64,000 bases of DNA from PALSA-1006 sp963733265. GTDB lineage: Bacteria > Pseudomonadota > Gammaproteobacteria > Burkholderiales > Gallionellaceae. Numbering within the stretch: the first letter of the stretch is position 1; every line of letters begins with the position of its first letter. A program made the translations under genes and the position numbers. Positions 26,526-35,324 of the stretch are shown piece after piece. The stretch is from the NCBI GenBank assembly GCA_963733265.1, contig CAVTCF010000003.1, positions 186,001-250,000 on the forward strand, given 5' to 3'. The notes below the pieces were generated by a model. It saw only the letters and a program-made list of their open reading frames with translations. It searched no databases and was not told the DNA's origin.

Positions 26526-27504
26526 CAGTGCGCCCCTTGTTCATCCGCTTGATAAAACCCTCCTCGGTCGATTCAAAGATGGAAATGCCCGCAAAGGTCG
26601 CTTTCAATGCTCCTTTTTCAGGACATGCGGCAACGCATTTCATGCAAAGGATGCAATCGTCCGTCATGATTTCTTTTTTGTTTACATCGTCGGCGATATC
26701 CTTAATTTCCTGATCACAGACGCGGTAACAGTCGCCGCAGCGTGTGCATTTAGAACCGTCTTTTCGCAGGCGCAACAATGCCGGTTTGGACAGAAGGTAA
26801 TGGAACGCTCCCATCGGACAATAAAAACAAAAGAATCTTTTCTTGACGAACGCGCCAACAAAAAATAGCCCCATCACAGTCAAACCAAGACTGGTCATTA
26901 ATAAATTGGTCTTGGTAGAAAAGTCGAGTGAGACTTGCGAGAAGTCGCCCGTGAACAAAGGAATAATGGTGCGCCCAGGGCAGATCATGCAGAACGGTGC
27001 TTTCAGGTCTTTGTTAAACCATCCGGCACCGATTCCCAGCGGAATAATGAACATCAAGGCCAGCAGCACATATTTAATCTGAGCCAGCCACTTGAACTGT
27101 CCCCATGAGTAACGCGAATAACGAATACCAGTCCAACGACGCAAACTGGTGATCCAGTCTTGTATCGTTCCGACCGGGCAGACGAAGCCGCACCATCCTT
27201 TATTCAAAGCAATAAACCACAGGAAAAATATTCCAAATCCGCTCAACACCACCAATCCGGCAGCGCTGAACAACTTTTGCCACGGCCAGGATAATTGGTA
27301 CTGGAATGTCATCAGATAGCACATACCTGCACGGCCCTCCTTGTTGTAGCCACAAGAAAAGGTCGGCAGTTCTTTACCTAACTCGACTCCCAAAAATCCG
27401 CTATATACCAGCAATACAAAGAAGAACAATTGCAACCAAAATCTGAAGCGGTTGAATTGGACGTTGTTGACTGCCGCCCGGATAGACTCAAGCTTTGTCA
27501 TCAA
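26515..27504 (-). CDS. Membrane polyferredoxin (NapH/NosR-C-terminal type, 4Fe-4S)
   Basis: 329 residues with about five membrane spans. Cysteine motifs on the cytosolic face: WCGFVCPVGTIQDW, CMICPGRT, FCFYCPMGAF, then two ferredoxin-type clusters CTRCGDCYRVC and CILCMKCVAACPEKG. This is the architecture of NapH/CcoG-like electron-transfer proteins that move electrons from quinol to soluble or periplasmic redox proteins. An extra periplasmic-side Cys pair is present near residue 50-60 (FSCGYNKEG, MCYLM). Here it probably feeds the activator/double-cubane pair. It overlaps both neighbours. Confidence 0.88.
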   Translation of the reverse strand: MMTKLESIRAAVNNVQFNRFRFWLQLFFFVLLVYSGFLGVELGKELPTFSCGYNKEGRAGMCYLMTFQYQLSWPWQKLFSAAGLVVLSGFGIFFLWFIALNKGWCGFVCPVGTIQDWITSLRRWTGIRYSRYSWGQFKWLAQIKYVLLALMFIIPLGIGAGWFNKDLKAPFCMICPGRTIIPLFTGDFSQVSLDFSTKTNLLMTSLGLTVMGLFFVGAFVKKRFFCFYCPMGAFHYLLSKPALLRLRKDGSKCTRCGDCYRVCDQEIKDIADDVNKKEIMTDDCILCMKCVAACPEKGALKATFAGISIFESTEEGFIKRMNKGRTDGK

Positions 27505-28639
27505 CGCGCTCCTCTTTAAAAGGCTTCAGGCGGCGACGGCGATACAGATAGATTGAGAGGCCACCGAACACGATAACAAAAAGGCTGAGGCCCAATCCCC
27601 ATGCCCATGAACGATAATCATTTGGAGACGGGTAGTAATTTCCTGGCAGCGTGCTGGTGTAATGCGCTGAACTGTATTCGGCGCCATCGGAAACAACTTT
27701 TCCCTGTACATTAAGATCGGCGACCATCAGATAGTTCTGTTTGTGATATTTTTTGAATTCCAGCCAGGCGGGAAAGTAATCTCGAATCAGCGTGAATGAA
27801 ACCCGCCCATCCGCATTGCTGACTTTCCTATTGCTCCAACCATCCTGAGTGGTCATGCTTACTGTCGCACCAGCGACAGGTTTCCCATAACTAAAAGCAA
27901 TGAAATTTACTTTGTCGCCGGAAACTAAGCGCGTAAACAAACCCTCATCAGAAGAATGTTCACGCACTAATTCCAACGGAACCTTATTGTTGATAATTGG
28001 TTTGGCAAGTGCTTCGTAATCTATTCCCTTGGCACAGCATGTGCCATGCAACAACTCGGCTTTGGCAATTTGCACATGCAGCATGTCACCATGAGCCATA
28101 CTCTGCGTCAGATAAGCACTGTAAAATCCGTATTCTGGAAATTCGTATCTGGCACTCAATAGGCCATTTTCATTTTTCATTACCGCATCTGGTAGGGAGC
28201 CTTCCTGGCTTAGAAGTGTCAATGTTTCGCTGTCACGCCCTGTGCTTCCATAAGAAGAATTGACTGGATCATTGCCGCGACGTAACCAGATGCGCTTGTT
28301 GCCGCCGTAAGATGAGCCTTCAACCACTTCACCGTTTACGTCGACTTCGGCTCCCGCGGCATGATCGTGCTTAACAGCCGGGGTAACGCCGCTCTGCGCA
28401 TGAGCAGCGGCACTTCGTGCAGATGCAACAGAACTTTGAGCAGGTATACTTTTCGCTTGAGTACCTTCATGATGATGCTCATGTTCGGTATCTTCCGGTT
28501 GGGCAGGTATAGCGGTAGTAGTTCGCTTAGGCGGAGCAGTATCGGATAACCAAATGACATCGGCAGAGGCCATGCCAACAAATGTTACTTGCAACAAGCT
28601 ATATACTGCGGCAATAAGAAAATGTTTGGTTTTCATCAT
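27488..28639 (-). CDS. Periplasmic His-rich DUF4198-like protein with C-terminal membrane anchor
   Basis: 383 residues. An N-terminal signal peptide ends near ASADVIW. A His/Ala/Gln-rich linker (EHEHHHEG near residue 54, further His to 93) suggests metal binding. A central beta-rich domain (about 95-330) contains an adjacent Cys pair (HGTCCAKG) and a segment with GKPVAGATVSMTTQDGWSNR, VSNADGRVSFTL, the carboxypeptidase-regulatory-like beta-sandwich seen in DUF4198 and NikK-like nickel/cobalt uptake proteins. One span at about 345-365 anchors it with the YRRRRLK stop-transfer. Family call is by pattern, not certain. It follows the second receptor by 155 bases and overlaps the polyferredoxin gene by 17. 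Confidence 0.6.
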   Translation of the reverse strand: MMKTKHFLIAAVYSLLQVTFVGMASADVIWLSDTAPPKRTTTAIPAQPEDTEHEHHHEGTQAKSIPAQSSVASARSAAAHAQSGVTPAVKHDHAAGAEVDVNGEVVEGSSYGGNKRIWLRRGNDPVNSSYGSTGRDSETLTLLSQEGSLPDAVMKNENGLLSARYEFPEYGFYSAYLTQSMAHGDMLHVQIAKAELLHGTCCAKGIDYEALAKPIINNKVPLELVREHSSDEGLFTRLVSGDKVNFIAFSYGKPVAGATVSMTTQDGWSNRKVSNADGRVSFTLIRDYFPAWLEFKKYHKQNYLMVADLNVQGKVVSDGAEYSSAHYTSTLPGNYYPSPNDYRSWAWGLGLSLFVIVFGGLSIYLYRRRRLKPFKEERVDDKA

Positions 28640-28794
28640 GTTTTCCTTTCACACCTCAATAATTAATCTGGCGTCGTTAACTGCTGAGTGATGGTCTATC
28701 TTTAAAGCCGCTGCAGTTTTCAATAGAAATAGTTTTGACATTTGTGAAAATCCCCCTCCATAGATTAAGCAGAGGGGGCTCACTTAAAACCAGA

Positions 28795-31098
28795 TCAGAA
28801 CTTGGCGGCCAAACGGAACGTGTAGGTGCGTCCCGGCATTTCGTAGTACTGAAAATAAGTTCTGTCCAGTAAGTTATTGACGGCAAGCGTCGCCTTGATT
28901 TCTTTGGTCAACTGATAACCTACTTGAGCATTGACTATCGTATAGGCATCATATGATCCGAACACACCGGTATTAGTATCGGTATTGACGGTAGTTGTTC
29001 CACTAACCGGCCCGTAAGCTTTATCTTTATAGGAAGCTGTCAACGATCCGAATATTTTTCCATCGTTACCCTGCAACCCAATATTGGCCAGACGTTGTGG
29101 CGAAGCGGGTGCCCGCGTACCATTATTCACACCGGATGTAACAAGTGAGTCGTCATAGGTAAAGTTGACAAATGCATCAACATCGGCAAAAACTTTCTTC
29201 TGACGCAGTTCTGTTTCTACACCGTGAATACCTACAGATGCGATATTTTGGTATTGCGTTACGGTCGTATACCCGGGAACTACCGTAGACGAACTTGCAG
29301 AGGCGATTAGATTTGTTACATCGCTTGCATAGTAAGTCACACGAAGATTGGTTTGAGTTGGAAAATTATGTTCTGCCCCCACTTCCCAACTATGAGCTAT
29401 TTCCGGCTGCAATGTCGGATTGCCCAGAAGGATCGAGGAAGATGAACCTGAAGGTGAATACATTTCATTGATTTGAGGGGCCCGGAAAGCAGTCCCCCAT
29501 GAAGTATGCAAAGTTGAGGTTGAGTCCAGTTTATACACCGCGGAAGCTTTCGGATTGAAGGCCGAGTCCGTTCGGCTCGCATATGTCTGTTGCAATGGTG
29601 ACATGGTGCCACCCGCAACTATCGTCTCCGTACCATTGGTTTCCCAGAAATCTTCGCGACCGCCAACATAGAAAGTTAACTTCTCGTTAAAATCAAATTG
29701 ATCCTGCAAATAAGCTGCATTTGAATGAGAATAACCATCAAAGGTTTGTAAATTTTGCCCGGTCGGTTGGGTTACAGTCAGCCAATTGGACATTGCCTGC
29801 TGAGTTTTAAACATGTCGTCGTATTCGAAATAAATTCCACCAACCAGAAAGTTTTTCTGTCCCACAGCCCCTTCAAGAGAGGTATTGATAGCATTTTTTC
29901 TACTTGGAATATTTACCCAATAGCCCGCCCCACCGGTAGAGGTTGAAGTTGATGTTGTTGATTCATACCAATAGTGATCGTCCATAATGCAGGCTTTCAC
30001 TTTCAGTTTAAGATCATCAGTTATTATTGCCGTATAGTCAGCCGTGTAACGTAGCGAGTCTTGCCCGGTAGGAATACCAAGGAATAAATTTGCAGTTACA
30101 CCAGTAAATGAGGTGACAGTAGCCCCGGTAGTATTACTCGTTAAATATGAGTTTCCCAAGCCCGGAGACGTGTAACCGTCATGGTACGAAATCCCGAGTA
30201 CCAATTGCTGGGCGGGCGATAAATCCAAGTAAAGTTTCGCCCCGTAATTGTTAGTTAACCAAGGTAGCTTACCCTGATCACCAATGAGATGTGTGGTTGC
30301 ACCAGTGCTAGTCTTATATGGTTCGGCACCTGATATCGTTCCGGGTATTTGAGATGTCGTTGTGACCAAACCATTAACATAACCGTTACTTTGACCATGA
30401 TCTGCAGAAACCAGGAGACCGATGCTGCCACCTTGGCTAAGGTTCCATCTGTCTCCATAAGATGCAGCTTCGTGCTGGGTTGAATTAGTGCCAATCGAGC
30501 CGGAAATATTTAACTCCTGCTTCTCGGGTGCTTTCGTAATAATGTTTACAACCCCACCCATCGCCAGTCCACCATAAAGTGCTGAAAATGGGCCAGGCAC
30601 CACTTCGATCTGCTTGATGTTATCAATCGTAAGCATTGAAGCATCAACTGCCCCTGTGAATGCATCGTTAATCGCCTGTCCATCTACCAATACTGCGGTC
30701 TGATTGTAATAAGAGTATCCTCGCAACGAGATCATGTTAGAAGAATTACTCGGTTGCCCATCTCCTCTGTTCTGAACATTTACACCCGCGACAGTACTCA
30801 AAGCTTCATCAACACGCGTTACATTTTTATTTGCAAGATCCTTCGCGGTTACTACACTCACGGTGGCTGGCGCATCGGTTACTAATTGCGCGGTGGTCGT
30901 AGCTGTTACGATTACCTCTTTCAATTCTGTGTCATCGTTTTTTGCATCACTGTTTGGTTTTGCAATAGAACTCTGTTCCCCCGTCTTGGCGGCATCGCCT
31001 TGAGCCGGTGCGGGTACATCTTCGGCATATGCGGTTTGGGACAATGACATAGACAACATGAGCGACATCGCGCTCATGGCAACTAAATTATTCTTCAT
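28795..31098 (-). CDS. TonB-dependent outer-membrane receptor (second)
   Basis: 767 residues from the ATG at 31098, preferred because GGGAG lies eight bases upstream; a start nine bases earlier has no site. Signal peptide with cleavage after AYA, a long linker rich in Asp/Ser, TonB-box-like LKEVIVTATTTAQ, plug (about 75-210: VARVDEALSTVAG-type region, SLRGYSYYNQTAVLVDGQAI, EVVPGPFSALYGGLAMGGVV) and a barrel ending in TYTFRLAAKF with terminal Phe. The plug is of the BtuB/FecA class, without a siderophore-type signalling extension. First gene of the operon, so likely the entry point for the ligand. Upstream lies the palindrome cluster described separately. Confidence 0.93.
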   Translation of the reverse strand: MKNNLVAMSAMSLMLSMSLSQTAYAEDVPAPAQGDAAKTGEQSSIAKPNSDAKNDDTELKEVIVTATTTAQLVTDAPATVSVVTAKDLANKNVTRVDEALSTVAGVNVQNRGDGQPSNSSNMISLRGYSYYNQTAVLVDGQAINDAFTGAVDASMLTIDNIKQIEVVPGPFSALYGGLAMGGVVNIITKAPEKQELNISGSIGTNSTQHEAASYGDRWNLSQGGSIGLLVSADHGQSNGYVNGLVTTTSQIPGTISGAEPYKTSTGATTHLIGDQGKLPWLTNNYGAKLYLDLSPAQQLVLGISYHDGYTSPGLGNSYLTSNTTGATVTSFTGVTANLFLGIPTGQDSLRYTADYTAIITDDLKLKVKACIMDDHYWYESTTSTSTSTGGAGYWVNIPSRKNAINTSLEGAVGQKNFLVGGIYFEYDDMFKTQQAMSNWLTVTQPTGQNLQTFDGYSHSNAAYLQDQFDFNEKLTFYVGGREDFWETNGTETIVAGGTMSPLQQTYASRTDSAFNPKASAVYKLDSTSTLHTSWGTAFRAPQINEMYSPSGSSSSILLGNPTLQPEIAHSWEVGAEHNFPTQTNLRVTYYASDVTNLIASASSSTVVPGYTTVTQYQNIASVGIHGVETELRQKKVFADVDAFVNFTYDDSLVTSGVNNGTRAPASPQRLANIGLQGNDGKIFGSLTASYKDKAYGPVSGTTTVNTDTNTGVFGSYDAYTIVNAQVGYQLTKEIKATLAVNNLLDRTYFQYYEMPGRTYTFRLAAKF

Positions 31099-31176
31099 GC
31101 AAAACACTCCCTTTTCTGTTTTTTGGAAATAATTACAGCGGCGAGGATGCTAAAGTACTTTTATGGGCATGGGAAT

Positions 31177-31206
31177 GCGACATGTTGTCGCGCGACAATT
31201 TGTCGC
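31177..31206. promoter_or_regulatory. Three overlapping GCGACA/TGTCGC palindromes in a divergent promoter region
   Basis: Within 30 bases there are three inverted repeats: GCGACATGTTGTCGC (31177-31191), TTGTCGCGCGACAA (31185-31198) and GCGACAATTTGTCGC (31192-31206). They sit 79 bases upstream of the receptor start and 81 upstream of the tlpA-like start, between the two divergent genes. This is the form of a tandem operator that would co-control both. The regulator is unidentified; the half-site spacing does not fit CooA. Confidence 0.5.
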
Positions 31207-31286
31207 ACTGGAAATAAATCGCATCTGATATAAAATTACTTCGACAGAAATATTATTTCTGTTCCATATTTCATATCGGAAGAGTG

Positions 31287-31796
31287 ATGAACATTAAATA
31301 TTTCAAGCTGGCCTTGTTATCTTGTTGCAGAAAAAAATATTTAAAATATGTTCAACTCGTGATGTTTTTATTAGTATTTTGTTTCCCTTGCTTACCAGTT
31401 CGTGCCGATGATTGGTCTCTCAATGATAAGGACGGTGTGCGTTACACACTGTCCGGGCTTCACGGAAAATGGGTTATCGTAAATTTTTGGGCACCGTGGT
31501 GTTCGCCGTGCATTCAAGAAATTCCTGAACTTATCTTTCTACAGAAGCAACATCCCAATTTGCAGATCATCGGTGTGGCTGTTATGTTCAAATCGAAACA
31601 GGAAGTTTTCGACATTGTGAATAAGAAAAATATTAACTACCCAATCATTTTGGGCAAGGATGAAGTCGTAGCTGCTTTTGGAGGTGTTGAAAGTATGCCA
31701 ACAAGTTTGATTTACTCACCGGATGGGAAGCTGGTCGGAAGCTCAGAAGGCGTGTTGACAAGAGTAGAGGTTGAAAACTTTATTGGGCATAAATGA
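31287..31796 (+). CDS. TlpA/ResA-like periplasmic thioredoxin
   Basis: 169 residues from the ATG at 31287; a GTG codon directly before it could also start, and GGAAGAG lies just upstream. A hydrophobic signal or anchor spans about 20-38 (VQLVMFLLVFCFPCLPVRA). The thioredoxin fold has the active site WAPWCSPCIQE and the cis-Pro near SMPTSLIY, as in TlpA/ResA/CcmG. Such proteins reduce disulfides in the periplasm, for example during cytochrome c or copper-centre assembly. It is divergent from the receptor operon and shares its regulatory region, so reduction in the periplasm may be part of that system. Confidence 0.88.
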   Translation: MNIKYFKLALLSCCRKKYLKYVQLVMFLLVFCFPCLPVRADDWSLNDKDGVRYTLSGLHGKWVIVNFWAPWCSPCIQEIPELIFLQKQHPNLQIIGVAVMFKSKQEVFDIVNKKNINYPIILGKDEVVAAFGGVESMPTSLIYSPDGKLVGSSEGVLTRVEVENFIGHK

Positions 31797-31898
31797 GCTG
31801 TAACGGCAAGAAGAAATGCTAAAGTAACACCAAGGGTGGACGACTAATGGACTCTGTTTTCTGAGCATTTCGCCTGCCAGCCATGGAATAACATTCCT

Positions 31899-32483
31899 TC
31901 AAACTATACCGAACCAGCCCAGAATGGCTGCTGCCGCAAGTAACCAAAGCACATGAATTTTCGTCCGCCAAAAGAACAGCGTAGCGGATGCTGTTAATAA
32001 CCATAACGACCAATTCCTTGCCGGGTCTGTCTGAGCACAAGCGAGTATCCAACCTGTAGCACAGATCAACGCAATGACAATTGGCTTCATCCCTTGCTTG
32101 AATGCGCTTGCCGCCCTCAATTCACTATTCTCATGAACCCAACGCGAGGCCAAGTACGACAAAATAGTACTGGGTAACAAAAGACCCGTCATTGTGATTA
32201 ATGTACCCAGAAATGCAGTAGAAAGTCCTCCTGCGTTGGTTCCAATGTTCCAGCCAACGACAGCAACGAACAGAATATTGGGTCCCGGAGCTGTTTGGGC
32301 AATGGCTATCGACGAGCTAAATTGGGCTTCACTCAACCAGTGTTGCTGATCAACCAGATAGCGATGCATTTCCGGGGCGGTAGTGATTGCTCCTCCTACT
32401 GACAGCAAAGAAAACAGTAAGTAGTGCAGGAAGAGGCTGAGCCAATCTGCCAAATTCAGCGCCAGTAGAGGAGCATTGGTCAC
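31899..32483 (-). CDS. chrA: ChrA-family transporter, second half of a two-gene pair
   Basis: 194 residues, about five to six spans, containing FLHYLLFSLLSVGGAITTAP and AIAQTAPGPNILFVAVVG, the FGG...PGPN-type repeat of the CHR family, with a diverged first element. Short CHR proteins work as pairs of opposite membrane topology to export chromate or a related oxyanion. The ATG overlaps the stop of the preceding half (ATGA), so the pair is an operon. The partner is frameshifted, so function in this genome is doubtful. Confidence 0.85.
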   Translation of the reverse strand: MTNAPLLALNLADWLSLFLHYLLFSLLSVGGAITTAPEMHRYLVDQQHWLSEAQFSSSIAIAQTAPGPNILFVAVVGWNIGTNAGGLSTAFLGTLITMTGLLLPSTILSYLASRWVHENSELRAASAFKQGMKPIVIALICATGWILACAQTDPARNWSLWLLTASATLFFWRTKIHVLWLLAAAAILGWFGIV

Positions 32484-33030
32484 AATTTCTGTTTCCAGTA
32501 GGCAAGGATGAATGTCAAGCTACCCAGTCCGGGAAGTACAAAGGCTAAAGGCCAGCGCAGCAATGCGATGCAGGCGAAGCAAATACTTCCGATAACAATA
32601 CAAAGCGGAATTCCAAGCGGACTAAATTTCAGGCTGCTCGAAAGTTTAATTCCTGTGGCAATTATTAATCCGGCGGCAACCGATCCCATTCCCCGTAACG
32701 CCCCCGATACAGCAGGATAATCGCTGTAATGCGCATAGGCGGCCGACATGAGCAACACGATAACCAAAGGAATAATCAACAACCCGCCAAGTGCGGCCAT
32801 AGCACCTGACAAACCAAAATACCTTCCTCCGATCATCAGTGATAAATTCACGATATTGGGTCCCGGCATGTAGCCCATTCATCAATGAATTCTTCTTTTG
32901 TCAGCCAATGCTTTTTTTCCACCAATTCATTCTGTGCAACTGCCTGCACCCCGCCAAAGCCTTGAAGAGCAAGAATGGTGAAGGAAACGAATAAATCGGT
33001 TAACGATCTTGGGTGGGAAGTATTGGTCAT
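32480..33030 (-). pseudogene. chrA: ChrA-family transporter, first half, frameshifted
   Basis: Reading from the ATG at 33030, the frame gives LTDLFVSFTILALQGFGGVQ and KHWLTKEEFIDEWA, the standard start of a CHR domain. It then runs into a stop near 32848 after TCRDPIS. A different frame from about 32878 supplies the expected continuation GYMPGPNIVNLSLMIGGRYF and the later spans. Family members have a few residues between EEFxDEWA and the xMPGPN motif without interruption, so a small deletion near 32868-32880 has shifted the frame. Restored length would be about 183 residues. The alternative is an assembly error. Confidence 0.75.
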
Positions 33031-33040
33031 GTCGAGCTGG

Positions 33041-34462
33041 TTACACCATTCCTTTGCCTGGCGATTGACCCGGAGTTTCAATAGGGAAGGCGACATCCAC
33101 TTGCAAGCCAATACCGTTTTCCGGGGTGTTCAATGTGATGTCGGCTTGTAACGAATCGCAAATTTCTTTGACGATAGAAAGCCCCAAGCCTGAGCTGTTT
33201 GGTTTAGCCTGATCCAGGCGGTAAAAACGTTCAAACACTCTTTGCCGCTCAGCCACGGGTATACCTGGGCCGGTGTCGACGATACTCATTACGCCCAGAT
33301 TATTTTCCCGTTTTAATGAAATGGTCACCATGCCTTCCTGTTTCATGTGCTGGATCGCATTGTCGATCAGGTTGAAAATTAATTCGCGCAACAGGAAATT
33401 GGGTGCTGAAACCAGAATCGTCTCATCCAGCATGTCTATGCCGAGCTCAATATTTTTTTGCAAAGCCAAAAGAGCCAGTTCGTCCAATGCTCCTTTTATG
33501 ATTTCAGCGACCTGTATTAAATGGTTGTTGTTTGGATTGAGTCTGTTTTGTTCAACAGCGGCGAGTACCAGCATTTGATTGATGACTTTGGTGCCCTGCA
33601 ATACAGTTTTTTGGATCGCTTTCAACATTTCGGTTTGCGTTGGATCAGGTATGCTGTTACGTTGGGCATAATTGATCTGCGACGTGATGATGGCAAACGA
33701 AGTTCTGAGCTGATGTGCGGTATTGGCGACAAATTGTTCGTATGACGACAGCGTATTATCCAGGCGCGCGACATACTCGTTCATGGCGAAGATCACCGGC
33801 TTTAGTTCAACCGGAGTGTTGGTATATTCGAGTTTTTCCAGCGAACCAGGCTGCCTTTGCAACAGCATTTCTCCAAATTGGATCAATGGACTCAAGGTCC
33901 AGCGAAATGCGATGATCAAACCTGCAATCACAATCGACAGAAGAATCAGGTGTTCCCTTATGGTTAAAAAAAAGAGAGCCTGTTTGAACGCACTATGACT
34001 GTGCAAAGTTTGGGCAACCAGCGTGATTGCATAATCACCGGAGGTTGTGCTCGGTAGCGAGGTGGCATACGCAATGACCCTGACGGGTTCGCCGCGCATG
34101 CTACTCATAAAATATTTTTCCTGCTCTATCTGCAATTTTTCCGGATAAGTTGCCAAGTCTTCGTCGCCATCGATCAGCAATCCGCTTTTACTGCGGACTG
34201 CAAAATACACGCGGTCTTTATATTCGTTGGCAAACAGCTCGAAGGCTGCCGGTGGAATGCTGATTTCGTAGCTGTCGTTTATAGAGACCAACTGTTCTGA
34301 GATGATCCTGGCTGAACCTTTTAGTAATTGTTGCTGTATTAATGTTGCAACGGCGTCAGTATTGTCATACGTGACGACCAGATCAATGGCCGAAATAATC
34401 ACGGTTGGTAAAAACAACCAGAGTATCAGTCTGCTCTTAAGGCTTTTAAGGCTCTTCGACAT
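33041..34462 (-). CDS. Sensor histidine kinase, TctE/QseC type
   Basis: 473 residues. Two spans, about 11-30 and 172-188, bound a 140-residue periplasmic sensor domain (TctE-like). Then a short HAMP-less linker, HisKA with His250 (NTAHQLRTSFA), and HATPase with N box NLIDNAIQH, G1 DTGPGIP, F box RFYRLDQ and G2 GLGLSIVKEI. All catalytic boxes are intact. Its start overlaps the response-regulator gene by 17 bases. Similar kinases sense tricarboxylates (TctE) or hormones (QseC). The nearby porin, ABC importer and citrate-lyase-like genes favour an organic-acid signal. Confidence 0.9.
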   Translation of the reverse strand: MSKSLKSLKSRLILWLFLPTVIISAIDLVVTYDNTDAVATLIQQQLLKGSARIISEQLVSINDSYEISIPPAAFELFANEYKDRVYFAVRSKSGLLIDGDEDLATYPEKLQIEQEKYFMSSMRGEPVRVIAYATSLPSTTSGDYAITLVAQTLHSHSAFKQALFFLTIREHLILLSIVIAGLIIAFRWTLSPLIQFGEMLLQRQPGSLEKLEYTNTPVELKPVIFAMNEYVARLDNTLSSYEQFVANTAHQLRTSFAIITSQINYAQRNSIPDPTQTEMLKAIQKTVLQGTKVINQMLVLAAVEQNRLNPNNNHLIQVAEIIKGALDELALLALQKNIELGIDMLDETILVSAPNFLLRELIFNLIDNAIQHMKQEGMVTISLKRENNLGVMSIVDTGPGIPVAERQRVFERFYRLDQAKPNSSGLGLSIVKEICDSLQADITLNTPENGIGLQVDVAFPIETPGQSPGKGMV

Positions 34463-35120
34463 AATTCAGCATGTATCCTAGTCCGCGCAACGTTATGATA
34501 TGTGCGCTCGAACCTTCCATCTTCTTGCGCAAACGCACGATGTATATCTCCAAGGCTTTCGGTGAAACAGTGTCATTTAATGTAAAGAGCCGGTCTGCCA
34601 AATCATTCTTGGATACAGTAGTACCCGAATGTCGGATCAAAGATTCAAGCACCGAATGCTCTCTTGGCGTCAGGGTCAGCTCTTTGCCGTGGTCGCTGAA
34701 TATCTTCGAGTTACTATCATAGGTTAGCGACCCGCAAGTTATAACAGGATTGGTCTTTCCGCTGGAGCGTCGTAACAATGAGCGCAGTCGCGCCTCCAGT
34801 TCTTCGATGTCGAAGGGTTTTGCCATGTAATCGTCGGCGCCAAGGTTTAGGTTTTCGATGATATCTCCGCGCGTGTCCAGAGCACTGATGATGAGAACCG
34901 GGACTTCGTTTTTCAAATGCCTGAGATTTTTCAATACGGCCTGCCCGCTCACGTCAGGCAGCGTCAAATCCAGCAGTATCGCGTCATAGCTTTGCGTCAG
35001 CAAAAAATGCGATGCTTCTCTGCCATTAAAAGCCTGCTCAACTGCATACCCGGATTTGGTCAATAATCTGGTAAGCCAAGATGACAGTTCGCGATTGTCT
35101 TCAACTAATAGGAGTTTCAT
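34446..35120 (-). CDS. OmpR-family response regulator, TctD-like
   Basis: 224 residues. Receiver domain with acidic Glu7/Asp8, phospho-acceptor Asp51 (LLDLTLPD), Ser79-type and Lys101-type residues (GADDYMAKPF). Winged-helix OmpR/PhoB DNA-binding domain from about 128 (LTLTPREHSVLESLIRHSG, then VSPKALEIYIVRLRKKME). Co-transcribed with the kinase downstream. The 204-base region to the divergent porin gene contains two TGTCA elements (35168-35172 and 35183-35187) 15 bases apart that could be half-sites, since OmpR-type regulators bind direct repeats; this is a guess. Likely target: the porin and ABC/lyase genes. Confidence 0.93.
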   Translation of the reverse strand: MKLLLVEDNRELSSWLTRLLTKSGYAVEQAFNGREASHFLLTQSYDAILLDLTLPDVSGQAVLKNLRHLKNEVPVLIISALDTRGDIIENLNLGADDYMAKPFDIEELEARLRSLLRRSSGKTNPVITCGSLTYDSNSKIFSDHGKELTLTPREHSVLESLIRHSGTTVSKNDLADRLFTLNDTVSPKALEIYIVRLRKKMEGSSAHIITLRGLGYMLNYVEEP

Positions 35121-35324
35121 GGTTATTAGACTAAATCATTTTCACTCACTTATGCATATATTATTCGTGTCAAAAAATATTTTGTCACAATAAAATTTGT
35201 TGAAGGCTTTTAGAAGGTTTAAGGGGGGTAGATTACGCGTCGTAAGTTCACTCGGTAACAGGAATGCAGTGAACATACAATTTAAAGGACGGGGAGCATC
35301 TAAAATTCACAAGGGAGAATGTAA

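Noticed and set aside
31177..31206. CooA (CO sensor) binding site
   Set aside because: The TGTC/GACA half-sites are present but spaced by 3 to 4 bases instead of the 8 expected, so only a generic palindrome call was kept.
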